From Pseudoscleropodium purum (lineage: Eukaryota > Streptophyta > Bryopsida > Hypnales > Brachytheciaceae), in the NCBI GenBank assembly GCA_963969395.1, contig OZ017801.1, positions 11,289,611 through 11,353,610 on the forward strand: DNA of 64,000 nt. Direction: 5' to 3'. Both the position numbers and the translations under genes were made by a program. Of this stretch, positions 49,501-60,700 are shown one piece after another; within the stretch, counting starts at the first letter, position 1; each line of letters starts with the position of its first letter. The notes below the pieces were generated by a model. That model saw only the letters and a list, made by a program, of their open reading frames with translations. It searched no databases and had not been told where the DNA came from.

Positions 49501-52251
49501 AGTAGCTTTCGAAACATCTTCTTTCTATTAGTAAATTTAGTTACCTTGAAGCCTTGAAGCGTTCTTAATGATTTATTTCAACCCGTATCGATATGAAAGC
49601 AGACACTGTTGGCCATTTGGACACTTAGGGTTAATAGCGGCAGCTTTTTGTGGATGCTCTCTGTTTGTAGATGCCAGCAGAAAAACTGGAAGGAATTGTG
49701 CACATTGTCGAAGAGGCAGAGGCAGGATTGAATACACCAGAGAATGAGGCCCGTGGCGACGAACAAGGCTCTGAAGAAGAATTGTCAGAGGTTTATATCC
49801 CACCATTTGCTGTTCTCTTTGATCTGGGTAAATTGAAGTGTGTGTGTGTGTGTGTATGTATGTATATGTGTATGTACATATATATATGCTAATGTGGTTT
49901 AGAATGTGATTTTCGCAGCAGAGAGATTTTGTACTTTCCGGTGCACATTTACAGTTCTTTTTCCTATGGTATCTGGGTGTTGACTGATAGTTAAATATTG
50001 TTCTTACTTCAGGACGATGAGGACGAAACAGCAGACGATGAGCATGCTTTGTGCAATCTTATCAAAGGCACAGCTTTGCGGGAGCTTGGAAAACTCGATG
50101 AGGCTCGTCCATGTCTGGAGTTTGTGAGGTAATCTCGACGTGGATCTCCTTGTCCTCTCTAAGTGCTCAAATGGCCAAAGTGATTGCTTCCATATCTACA
50201 GGAGTTGAAGTAAATCATTAAAATGTTTCAAGAAAAGTAACAAAATGTACCAACAGAAAGAAGTTATCATACCCTCCAGTTTTTAAATTATAGAATTATG
50301 TTTTGAAACTGTAAAGTTTCAAAACAGATCGACCATTAACTGCCGATTTGGACTTTTTATTTTCAGCTCGGGCAATTAGGGCATAACCATGACAGTGTCT
50401 TTTGTGAGAATTTCACAAAAGAATGACGTTTTTCAGGGAGACAACGTGTTATGTGGAGAACGAACTTTTCTGCATTCCCATGGCGGCATATGAACGTGCA
50501 TTGCTGCTCATCATCCAACACACAGAGCGAGTCAAAGATGATTCAAACAGTGCCAGTGATTTTGTCCTTTTACTGGAGGTACGCAAATTGCAAACTTGGC
50601 ATGAAACAGCCCTTGCTACCTTCGAAACTTGATTTTCAATACGAATGTTGTTTGAAATCATCTGAATATAATTCTTTGGAATGCAATCCTATGAAATAAG
50701 GTAGAAGATACTATTTGTGTTTATTTAAGCATTCCAGCATATGTAGAACCCCAAATTTGTAATCTTATGCAATCATTCAAAGTGGGAGGTTGTAGGGATA
50801 ATCGAAAACCCGATGTCCATACAAAGATGAGTAGCCATAGACGTTTGGTCGAGTAATGCTTACAACTTGGTAATTCAAGGCCAACCAAGTGTTGATTGAA
50901 AGAGATGAGTTGCTGTTGGTAACAGGGGTCTGTCAAGAGGAGACGGGATCAGGTCCCTAATAGTTTTGTTATCCTCTACTTTCAGGCCAAGAAGGAGTTG
51001 GCGTTGGCAGAAGGCTTCAAACAAGACTACAACTTCTTATGGCGCCTTTTGGGACGTGTGCATGCTGCCCGTGGAGCCATTCAGAATCTCATGGGGGAAG
51101 AGGTTTGTGCTCTTGAAAGTTTTTTTTGCTTTGTTGCAATTTTTGGTATCAGTTCAGTCGGTAGTTGTACTATTCATTAGAATCCTTGTTTGTGATTGTG
51201 GAGGTACATACCATTCTTGAACCCATTATGCCATCTTCCTTTCTATTTCACGATGCATAAGAAGAGAGCAGACGAACTTGAAGTCAATGGTTGTATTGTA
51301 GACACAATGACTCTTATCTTCAGTACCGCTGCTGGAACCACTGTAGGAGGGACCAATAAAGCAAGTTTAAGAATTTTTTGTAAACATCAAACTTTTTGTA
51401 GATTGTAAGATCCAGGTTACAAAATAGTGAGCTAATTGCAAGATCGAGCTACCTAATTCTGGCACGTCCCTAAACGTTGCATCCCAAAATCTTGCACAAG
51501 GAATAAATGTCGATTCTGAGAATGTATCAAACTGATGTCAGTTTTAGATCGTCTGTCATAGCTTTGAAACCGTAAAACTTATGCGTATGGTATCCAAATA
51601 GTACATTCCTTTGTTTATGGGAACTTCTTTGATTTGCTAACAAGAATATTTAGAAATGTTATCATTCCAAAGTTTTCAATCGGTGATGTTAGGAGAGGTA
51701 AATTCATTCTAAAGGCTCCTTTGAACACGCCTAATGCAAGCTTATCTTAATGCTTACAAGGTAAATGCACCTAATTCTGAACTGTTTCTTAAACTGACCT
51801 CTTCATTTACTTGTGTAAAATGTACAGCCTCTAATCACAAGAGCCTAATGTCAGTTTTGGTTACTTATTTTCAGTACTTCTGCACCTATTTATAGCGCTT
51901 TAGCGTTTTGAAGATTCATAGTTTATACATACTGTGTCCAAAAAATGCATGCAAAGAGAATCTTGAATTCCCTTTTTTTCACTGTGAACAACAAAACAAG
52001 AGCTTTCACACTTTAATAAGAGGAACCGTTGTCAATTCTGTATTCAGTGCTGTTGCCATTTAGTCACTTTTAGAGTGATTACCTGAAGATTTTTTAATAT
52101 GATTTCCTTGTTGGCTTACCTTCGATTGTGGGCTGTTCAGAGAAGCACCACCGTTGAAGCAACTGATGACGACGGGGAGTGGAAAGACTCGGAAGATTCA
52201 ATCGACCCTTCCGGTGCTCCTACCAGTGACATATTCTTTGATGCATTGTAG
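43525..52251 (+). CDS. TTC39: TTC39/IML2-family (DUF3808) TPR protein
   Basis: Exons: 43525-43601, 44651-44959, 45114-45192, 45631-45696, 45827-46026, 46660-46711, 47054-47133, 47226-47301, 47611-47700, 47818-47895, 48265-48321, 49012-49080, 49256-49354, 49671-49790, 50013-50128, 50437-50578, 50986-51102 and 52141-52251. All phases agree, giving about 645 aa, the usual family size. Hallmarks are a KLFLQGKFDEAEAF repeat near the N-terminus, the GFGGFSLAISLLPPRLLRLL block followed by LGFPCDR and GGLRAP, EFLYLWNSF in the C-terminal half, and a late TPR-like GTALRELGKLDEARPCLEF. It ends in an acidic tail. The family includes yeast IML2, linked to lipid-droplet/inclusion clearance; the plant role is not known to me. 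Exon 2's acceptor was chosen to keep frame. Introns are loaded with small transposons. Confidence 0.9.
45250..45470 (-). repeat. Repeat family B, copy 2 (inverted, intronic)
   Basis: In TTC39 intron 3. Reading the minus strand gives CCCACTGTGAATGG-complement, a GATCTTTGAATG-complement block, then GCTGTTGGTAACAGGGGTCA, GGAGACG and ATCAGGGCCCTAA, matching the order in the copy at 50745-50965. Confidence 0.6.
46188..46403 (+). mobile_element. TTAA-ended MITE family, copy A
   Basis: In TTC39 intron 5. It matches copy C through GTGCCCAAGC, CTTTGGAAGCCGATAGT, AGTAAC, a GTTAC block and TGTAGCCATTTGGG. The left terminus is eroded; the right end reads ATACGGTTTAA. Confidence 0.65.
47395..47590 (+). 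mobile_element. TTAA-ended MITE family, copy B
   Basis: In TTC39 intron 8, about 196 bp. The left end is TCAACCCCTAATACCC and the right end GGCATTTAGGATTAA. Internal blocks (CTTTGGATGCTAATAGTCGATTAT, ACATATTTG) match copies C and D. Confidence 0.7.
47976..48207 (+). mobile_element. TTAA-ended MITE family, copy C (best preserved)
   Basis: In TTC39 intron 10, 232 bp. The left end TTAACCCCTTAGTGCCCAA is an inverted repeat of the right end, whose reverse complement starts TTAACCCCTACATGCCCAA. Ends of the form TTAA-CCC are typical of piggyBac-like elements, which insert at TTAA; that assignment is inferred. No coding capacity. Confidence 0.8.
48368..48939 (+). mobile_element. pogo/Tigger-like MITE
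   Basis: In TTC39 intron 11, 572 bp. The left end (CGATCAGCCCTCCATAAGTG, then TTAC) matches the inverted right end, whose complement begins CAGTCAGCCCTTCATTAGTG then CTAC. The element is flanked by TA on both sides. TA target sites with CAGTC-type termini suit the pogo/Tc1-mariner group. The inside is AT-rich with several AACACTTATG-like subrepeats and no transposase. Confidence 0.75.
49440..49634 (+). mobile_element. TTAA-ended MITE family, copy D
   Basis: In TTC39 intron 13, 195 bp. It begins TTAACCTCTATTGCC and ends GGCCATTTGGACACTTAGGGTTAA. The internal TTTTGGAAGCTAGTAGTCGATTAT block matches copy B. Confidence 0.75.
49838..49888. repeat. TG/TATG microsatellite
   Basis: A TG run grading into TATG/TA repeats within TTC39 intron 14, about 50 bp after the exon end. 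Confidence 0.85.
50160..50386 (-). mobile_element. TTAA-ended MITE family, copy E (inverted)
   Basis: In TTC39 intron 15, opposite orientation to copies A-D. Read on the minus strand it runs from GGTTATGCCCTAATTGCCC to GGCCATTTGAGCACTTAG. Both TTAA ends are partly eroded. Confidence 0.65.
50745..50965 (+). repeat. Repeat family B, copy 3 (intronic)
   Basis: In TTC39 intron 16. It has CAAAGTGGGAGGTTGTAGGG, a CATACAAAGATGAGTAGCCA block, GAAAGAGATGAGTTGCTGTT, GGTAACAGGGGTCTG and GGAGACGGGATCAGG in the order seen in the other copies. No coding capacity. Confidence 0.6.
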
Positions 52252-53894
52252 GACATTGTTTGACACTTGTATGACATAACATTCTTGAATGGGAAGGTGG
52301 GGTGGGGGAGCCTTCTTCTACAATATCACTATAACAAAAATGGATTTGAGTTATTGTGGTCCACAACACACGGGCAAGTTTGCATTCAAGATGTTCTATA
52401 GTGAAAGGAGCCTTGATTCATGGAAAGCAAAGGGTTCCTTGCCTTGAAGCTCAAGAATGTTATGGAGGTACTTCCATTAAATTAATTGTATTTATTGTGT
52501 ACTTCATGTGATTATTGATAAAAATTGACCAAAAATCCTCCTCATCTATAGTAGTCTTGAGAAGTTGTCTCTCAACATATTTGAAAAAGGAATCTAGATG
52601 CTTTGTACACAATCTCAAGAGAGGTACCAAAATATGTATTGGTTAGTCATTGCCATGCATAGTCTCTTTTGGGGTTGTTCATGGTGAATTAGGTTGTATC
52701 TTTTTCCACCACTCTATTGAGGAGCTTGTATCTTAGCATACAATTATGAGATGATCTTTGTTTTTGAATTTTGGATTAGGTCCCTTGGAAGAGGGGAGGA
52801 GGAGAGGAGAAGAGGAGGGGAGGAGAAGAGGGGAGGGATAGCCAATGAAGCAATGCAAGACTAAGGTGACTTGTGTAGGTTGGGGAAGCTAGTTGCTAGG
52901 TAGATTTGTCCCTAGAAAAATTAGATTAATAGCATAAGATTTTGTGAGCCTCAAATTAATTATTGAATTGAATAGAATGTGTGCTACACTTAATCTTAAT
53001 CATAAAGGCTTAGAAAGGTTTGCAATTCATTCTTATTGAGCCCTTTTTGTGTCCATTCTTTTTCTTTTTAATTGATTCTATAAATTTTTTTAAATATCCT
53101 TCTAGAAATATACCAAATCGAATTCAAAGTAAATAGATATTTTCCAAGGCCACTCCTAGCTTTTTACCTTCATTTACAATTTTCCTATTGTTTTTTCCAC
53201 TTATAAAGTTTGGCAATGATAAACTGACCATTTGTTTTGCATGCATTTCCAAAACTTTTCCAAGAATCCAAGTATTGCACAAGCAAAACTACACAATTTC
53301 AAAATCAACAATTACACATCAATGTCATGATTCATCTCCAAATTTCTTACTTGCAAGTTGCAACTAGTTTGTACAACCACAATTGAATATTTTGTGCATA
53401 TTGCTTGACAATTAACATGACAATTCAAAATGTCACTAAGTGGAGATCACATGTAGCAAGTCTGCATTTGGTGTTGACTCAATAGGGTTGAGGTATAATT
53501 GTATTATTTCATACTCTCTTTGTGTATTTGAATGATTGTATGCCACATTATTTTGTAAGGCAAATGACTTTCCTTCATATTATAGTAGAAGCAAAATGTA
53601 TTTTAAACTTGTTAGATGTTCAATATTCAACAAACAGATTAAATAGTTAGCAATGTAAGTACTCTCTAGTCATAACTTAGCACTTGACCAATGAGAGTGC
53701 TCAAAAGTTTAGTTTATTGTCTTCGCTCCAAGTTGGTAAATGGCCTTCAGACTTATCTTTCGCTATAGTTGGCAATTGAAAAGTTTGATGTCAATTTCAA
53801 CAAAGAAGTGTTGAAATTGTGTATTCCCTCTATTTCAAAATAAATCCGTGGTTTCCTAATATTGTTTGTCTCAATTTAAATTCGATGTTTCAAT
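52252..53894. other. TTC39 3' UTR, then AT-rich gap
   Basis: The 3' UTR probably ends within the first 250-300 bp. After that the sequence is AT-rich with no supported gene. A polypurine tract (52788-52852) of GAGGGGAGGA-type repeats is the only marked structure. Confidence 0.55.
52788..52852 (+). repeat. Polypurine GGAGAGGAGAAGAGG tract
   Basis: About 65 bp made almost only of G and A with repeated GGGGAGGAGA and GAGGAGAAGAGG units. Such a mirror-like purine strand could adopt triplex or G-rich structures. Confidence 0.85.
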
Positions 53895-55153
53895 CACTAT
53901 AAAAAAAACTAAGTTTTAGGGGGTTGTTTTACTGAAACGGATACTATTTTTAAAAATAGGCAGCATTGAACAATTCAATCTCCTAGGAGTCCAAATTCCA
54001 TGTGATGTCATTGTAAACATCGTTATATTTGTAGAAAAACGTCCTAATGTCAAAGAAGACATACATGTTTCTAATGATGTCAAAGGAGACAAGTTCATGT
54101 TTTCAAAAAAGTACTTTAAAACATAGACAGCCACGTCAACAATTGCATTGTATTTTATTGTAGATAATTTAATTAAATTACTACAATCTATGGAAAAATA
54201 TTGACCATAGGTGAAAAATTTAGTAGAAGGGCAGCCACATGTCATGCTTTGACAAAAAAAAGAAATGAATGAATGAGTACAATGGATGAAAAGAAATGAC
54301 CTTTATAGAGCAGAGTAGTAAGAAGTGAAACAATCCATATGGGATATATACAACAAGAATTGTATTCAATATAAAATATCTTGGACAATATCATCAAGAT
54401 GTCAGAACCAACATTGAGATGTTTGAAACAACATCAAAATGTCTAAATTGATGTCTAGTCATTTGAAACAATGTCAAAAAATACAATAGCCAAGTTTTCA
54501 TATTCTAGTTATCCCATATCTTTTCTCTCACTATGGATAGAGAATAGATACAAACATGACCTTTTTAATCTACATCTTTACTAATTTTTAATGAAGGAAT
54601 TTCTTCATTTTGCCATCAAAAATTCTCTTGATGGTAGATGGTAAGTTTTCTTTAATTCTTAATGAATTCTACAATTTTTCTTGTTATTTTTATTTTTATT
54701 TTTTAATTTATTTTCACCAATTGTTTTCTCTTGGCCTTGCCCTATAGGTTTGGTATGTACTAATTGATGTCTCAAAAAACATCTAATTTGATGTCTCAAA
54801 AAGCAACATTAAAATTTTCAAACAACATAAAAGTATGTTAATTAGGCATGCCACATCATCATTTTCCCACCACTACATCAAGTGCCATGTCATGGACAAG
54901 GTGGATGAAAAAAATCCTATGTGGTTCTCGCCAATGTGGCGTTTATGTGGCATTCAGATGTCGCATTTTGGAGAGCTTGGAAGACCATGTTTTTTGTGAT
55001 GTCACCAAAAAACAAGCTACGTTTAGGCATGTTTTTTTGCATGTTTTTTGTTTGTTAGTTATAATAGATTTTAGGTGACACCAACACAAACATGTTTCTT
55101 GTCACCTCCGATGTTTTTTCTAATGGCCAAAAAAACGTCATTTTCTTCTAGTG
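53895..55153. mobile_element. Non-autonomous CACTA element with AAT duplication
   Basis: 1,259 bp. It starts CACTATAAAAAAAACT and ends TTTTCTTCTAGTG, so both termini carry CACTA (or its complement). It is flanked by an identical AAT at 53892-53894 and 55154-55156, the 3-bp target duplication expected for this superfamily. The inside has repeated GATGTC-like subterminal blocks (near 54005-54110, 54390-54470, 54760-54830 and 54950-55010), as transposase-binding repeats in CACTA elements do. No transposase frame remains; the frames at 53916-54245 and 54848-55078 are not recognisable. Confidence 0.85.
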
Positions 55154-55156
55154 AAT

Positions 55157-57746
55157 GTTCATAGAAATGAAAATAACATTGGGCACACTTGGTGCATGAT
55201 GTCTATGATTGAATTTGGATCATCACAGTTGTTTGAAGTTGAATTGCCAAAGTAGAACAAATTGGAATCATTGGATTTGATCTATATATCTTACTCCAAA
55301 AACACTAGGAAGAGTTCATTGAAGTTTACTAGTAGTAGTTGATTGAAGTTGATTGGTACCAACTTCTTTAAGTTAAATTACAAGAACTTATCAAAGTTGA
55401 ATGCACAAGATGTAATTGAAGTTCACTCCACCAAAGTTGGTAGTAGATTGATTAAATATCATTGCACTAGAGCTAGTTGCAAGATAGGAAAAAATTGACA
55501 ATTTTGTTGCCTATTTTCATCATATTCTATTTAAAAATTTTCATTTCAAAACTTTCACTTCTACTAGGGTTGATTAGAAGCTATAAGAATTACAAATTCC
55601 CATGCAAATAGGAACACCTTACATAGTATTTTGGCTTTTCTCAAGAAACCATAGACTTATTTTGAGATAGGAATAGTTTGATTAAACCATTTTTTGATGT
55701 TAATACATCCCAAAACCAACAACACTTTGGCTATTGTGCCTATTGGTGAAAATTTGAAGGCTCATAGTTGTTCTTGAAAATGTAGTTGCAAAGAACAATG
55801 GAGTTGTTTTTCATCATTCATCCTAATTGGAACTTCATTGGTATATTGGCTTCTTATGTAGTTGCCAATTTGGCATTTGGCACTACCATGTGAAATCAAT
55901 TCATTTGTGACTCTTTCGAGATTCTTTTCAAACTTTTGAACAACTTGTTAGCAACTCTTTTTGTAAGTCATTTGAGATTCTTTTGTGACTCATTTGCATC
56001 TCTAAAGGGACATTACAAATAACATCAAAAATGATTTTGCATAAAAAACAAAAATCCATTAAATCATTACAAAACATATATATACCTCTCATGCTTCATA
56101 CTAACACTATTTCATGCAAAATTGACTATCTACACAATCACTACACAAAAATGGCCACTCTCTTTGTAATACTTAAGTTTATAGATCACAATAATTCATA
56201 ATAGAACTCCTAACCTCTAAGTAGCTAACCACCTTACATGGAATCCAATTTCTAGCTGATTGCAATTCCAACCACAATATTGTGGCACAACAAAAATAAA
56301 ACCTTCATTGAACCAACCCTTTGTCCCTTACCTTCTAGTCTTTGTACTATGAACTTAGAGCCTGCAAACAAAACAAACGCCCTCTCTCTCCTACCAACAA
56401 TACAACCACATAATTCACTTGCAACTTCAAATATCAACCAGAAACCATCAAAAAGTTCCAACACTCTCCCGCATTCACAATTCCAAATGAATGTTCAACC
56501 CCACAACACCTCACTAGCACCTCCCAACACCTTTCTAGCCAAAGTGACACCACGAAACCCTACTTCTAGGACGCATCAACACCTCCCCAAATTTACTCAA
56601 TAGCCAAGCAATTGCAAGACAATCATATAGGACACTTAATCATTGTTTCACCAATTGTAAAGAACAAGTTTTTCTTTTAGTACACGAAACACTAATTATC
56701 AACTAAATTTTCACCAAGAAAACTAAATTAGAATCAAGATGGTTCACTTTGTACTAAATTAGTATCCAACATGAACACTAATTGTCAACTAAATGAGAAT
56801 TAGGGTGAATACATGATAAGGTTAACACGAAAGACCCCATAATACTAAATTTCATTATTCATGTAGTTGTTCAGTTCAATCCCTCAACCAACTAGATCAA
56901 TAGCACTTGGAAACAAGACTTCTTGTAAGCAACAATGCATTTATACTTCTTACAAGGCACACTAAATGCCATTACTCAACATAGGCAAACTAGAAATGTA
57001 CATGTATTCATAGAACAAGACCTCACATTTAAAAACCCTTCATAATGACATGTTCAAAACACAAACAAGTGATGACTTAGCACCCAAATAAATGTTCACC
57101 CTTTAGCACTTGAATCCTTTCTTGAATTTTTGCATATATTTTCTTATATCTTTGTAAATATATATTATTTACCTCAATTTCATCAAATTCATCATATAGA
57201 AAGTGTGATTTTTTAAAAGTCAAGCATTGATTTGGATGAATGAGAAGTTTTGTGGTCAAAGAAAACCTTGGAACGTCTCTGCTCATCGTCCAGAGTGGGA
57301 TCAACAGATAGAACCACAGCTACAAACAACAGAACCAGAACTCTTCCAAAAATCGCTAGAAAACCATTTCATTAATACAACGATGTAATACTTCCCAAAA
57401 CATCAAAAAATTGATGATACAACGCACCTTCGAAAAGATAGCATGGACGGCATCTCTAGACGCCTTGAAAGCCCAGTCTCTTTCACTCTACGAACCCAGG
57501 TGGCTACGCATTGTGTCCAATCCTACCACTGAGGATCCTCTCAACTATGGAGACAGGGCCATCAATTATCTTACATCTACATGTGCCAGCAAAACTCATG
57601 TCTTCGTTTACAATGTCAGTCTGGCAAGGAAAGGAAGGCCTTTGCAAGTGGGAGCCAGAAGATTAGACATGATTCTCATCAGACCCACTGCAAGCGTGGT
57701 CAGGGAGTAAGAAGAAACTCACGATGATCATGAGACAGTAGCCACA
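55157..57746. other. AT-rich gap and WEB-gene 3' UTR
   Basis: From about 57400 to 57746 GC rises; this should be the 3' UTR of the WEB-family gene on the minus strand. The 99-codon plus-strand frame there (57411-57710) is antisense and unrecognised. Between 55157 and 57400 the DNA is AT-rich. A C-rich patch (56280-56600) gives a Pro/Asn/Thr-rich frame on plus without family features. A 75-codon minus frame (57077-57304) has a Lys/Ile/Glu-rich helix-like end but no partner exon. Confidence 0.45.
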
Positions 57747-60700
57747 TTACTTCGGCCCTGCATCTTTCTTCTTCACAAAGTACGACCCAATCTTGGATGA
57801 GAATCTGGCCTTCTTTTGCTTCTCCTCAGATGGCATCTTGATGGACAGAACATCCCCTAGCGACTCGTTGGAGGGCTGGGACGGCGAGCTCGGGCTCGCA
57901 AAAGTGGCAAATGAGAAAGACGCGTGCAAAGGGCTGCTGGTTTGGGAGTTTCCAGAAACGGGACTCACCATGTAGCCTTGCCGGTCCCCTACACCATTGC
58001 TGGGACTGGCCATGGGAGCGACCAGACCCCCGTTGTGACCCCCGTTGAGAGCGTGGTGATGCTGGTGCCTGCGCTCTCCTCTTTGGTTACGAAGCATCCC
58101 TTCTATTGCGAACTTGGCCTGTTCAGCTTCTTGCCGTTTCCTCGAGGCTTCGTTGAGCTCTGTACGACTGGCAACAATGTCTCTCTTCGCCAACTCCAAC
58201 TTGCTCTGCATCTCTTTCTCACCCGCTTTGGCCGCCTCTACCTGGCCAACCCAGTTCATACATCCACCACATAAGCTACAGGTGCTGTGACAGACCGGAT
58301 ATCTCAAATCTTGGATTGTCTGAATTTAAGAGACCCTCATACTATACCAGGACAACACAGGATTTAACATAGAAAAATATACACTAAATGATACTTTGAA
58401 CTATTAACCGCACTCAAATTACGAACTCTTTAAGGTAACAAGACCAGCACCTGTGCCATCGCCATGGCTACGCGCTTGTTCGCCAATTCTTCCACCTCAC
58501 GTGCCTTTCTTTTCAAGGCTTGATACTCCTCGTGAGGGATCGTCACCTCAGCTCCGGGATCCTTGACCTCTGCCTCTGGTTCTGCCTCTGCCTCCGCATC
58601 AGGATCATGTGTCCTGATCTTTCCCTGGAAGTCACATCGAACATCAGAATGGACTTCCTACATAGACCCATTGCTAAACAGATACCCTAGTCTTTGCCAA
58701 CACTAGTATCACCAAGATGCTTGAAGATTCACTGGAGACTTCATTGTGGGTGCTGAATAACCGTAGCATGCAATACCTCGTCCCTACATGAATGTCTGTT
58801 AGCATTGAGCGTGATAAAGATCACCACATTTCAAAACGTAGCGGGCAAACGACTGACCTGTGAAAGAGCATTCTCTTCACTTGCTTTCACAACCTCCACC
58901 TCTAAAAGGGCTGCCTGCAGTTTTGATTCTATCGTCTCAATGCGAGACCTTGCTTGCTCTAACTCTTGCTTCGCAGCCGCTGCTTCCTCCTTTGCTGAGG
59001 CAGACGACGTCTTTAATTCCTCCACTTCCTCCGTCAACTATTTCAATGTCCAACAACAAACAAGTCAGTAATAGCTCACTAAAATTAACTCCATCGCGAA
59101 GTATAAAATCTCTGGCATTGTCGGAACTTGCCTAATACAAGAATCAAATCGCGTCCTGAATACATGCGCTATGAGTGGACACAACAAACCTTGGTCGAAG
59201 TTTCAGATAACGTCGACACTTGCTCCCTCAGCTTGGCCTCTTCTGACACAGCAGCCTCCCATTCCGTTCTCATCTGAGTCATCTCCATTTCGATTGACTC
59301 CTCTTTCTCAGCCAACGCAGCTTCTCCCTCCTCTCTCACAGATTCTATCTCTGCACGTGCATTCTTCACTTCGGCTCGCAAAGATGCCATGGAAGCGGAC
59401 ATGGTCCTCTCCGATTCCACTAACTTTTTCAGCTTCGCATTAGCTTCGTCTAAGTCGATTTTATATGCCCTTGCCTGCAAAAAAGATTCAATGGATGTCA
59501 ATCATGATCGCTGAAGGAAATTGCTTCCCAAGGAGAACATGCTGTGCACATCACCTTACAAAAGAACCCAACCTCCGCAGCAAATAAATCTCTCAAAAGC
59601 AGGATAAAGCATATGTGTGAATACCTTATCGACGACCTTTGAAGCATCTTCCAGCTCTATTCTCATTTTTTGGAGTTTCAGGCTGTAATCTGTAAACGCG
59701 GCCTTGGCTCGTGATTCGCCTTCCTTGGTAGTCGCCAGTTCAGCTGTCAAAGCCTCCAACTCAACGGAAGATGTAGCAACTATTCCACTGGCCATCTCTT
59801 CGGCTTGTCTTACTTTCGACAGCTCCGTACTCACACTCTCAAGCTCAGCTTTAGTCGTCATGTACGACTCTCTCATTTTCCCATCAGATTCCTTTACAGC
59901 CACAAGCTCGGCCTTCAGAGCCTCTACCTCCGACCGCAAGTCATCAACCAGCTTGCTTAACTCCTGTTCGGATTCCCTCACCATAGTGAGTGCAGTGTTG
60001 AGGGACAGCAACTCCTCGTTCGATTCGGCCGCAACTTTAGCGGCCTTCGCTTCACTCTCTTTCATCAGTGCAACCTGCGCTCGTAGCTCCTCCGTCACTG
60101 TCAATGTGTCACCTAATTTTCGCTCTGCTTCCTTGGCTCCTTTCAGCTCAGCCCGAACATTGTCTAAAGCTGCTCTCAGGACACTGGCCTCCTCAGCCTC
60201 CTCTCTGGCAGCTGCGAGCTCTACCTCAACCTTCATCCTGGCCGCCGTGGCTTTCTCTAGGTGCTCGTTCGTCGCCATCAACTCCATGGTGAGCTCGTCC
60301 ATTACTGCCGGATCCACAGTGTCTACCTCTTTGGAACCGGATTGAGGACCGCCAAATTGAAACACTACCAGATCAGCCTGCAATCTCCCAATCTCTTCCT
60401 TCAACTCCTGAATTTGCCTCCCAGAGCCAACTAGATCGTTTTGGAGCCTCCCAATCTCTTCTTTCTGCTTCGCAAGCTCCATCAACGCAACACTCTGCTC
60501 AGAATGCAATTTTTCAATCTGTTCTCTAGCTGCTTCCAACTCATTCGGGGTTTCTGGGATCTCCCGAGGCTGCTGAGACACATTGCTCAATTGTTCCTGG
60601 AGGTTCAAAATTTCCTGTTTGGCACTGGCAAGCTCGTTTCCATGCTGTCCCCGCACAGACTCGACCTCAGCATGCAGCTTCTCAATCTGTTCCCTAGCCA

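Noticed and set aside
53916..54245. 109-codon minus-strand frame
   Set aside because: It lies within the CACTA element with no transposase motifs; chance is more likely.
57411..57710. 99-codon plus-strand open frame
   Set aside because: It overlaps the presumed 3' UTR of the WEB gene on the other strand and shows no recognisable domain or supported splice partner.
59704..60345. 213-codon plus-strand open frame
   Set aside because: It is the Ser-rich antisense shadow of the large WEB-family coiled-coil exon.
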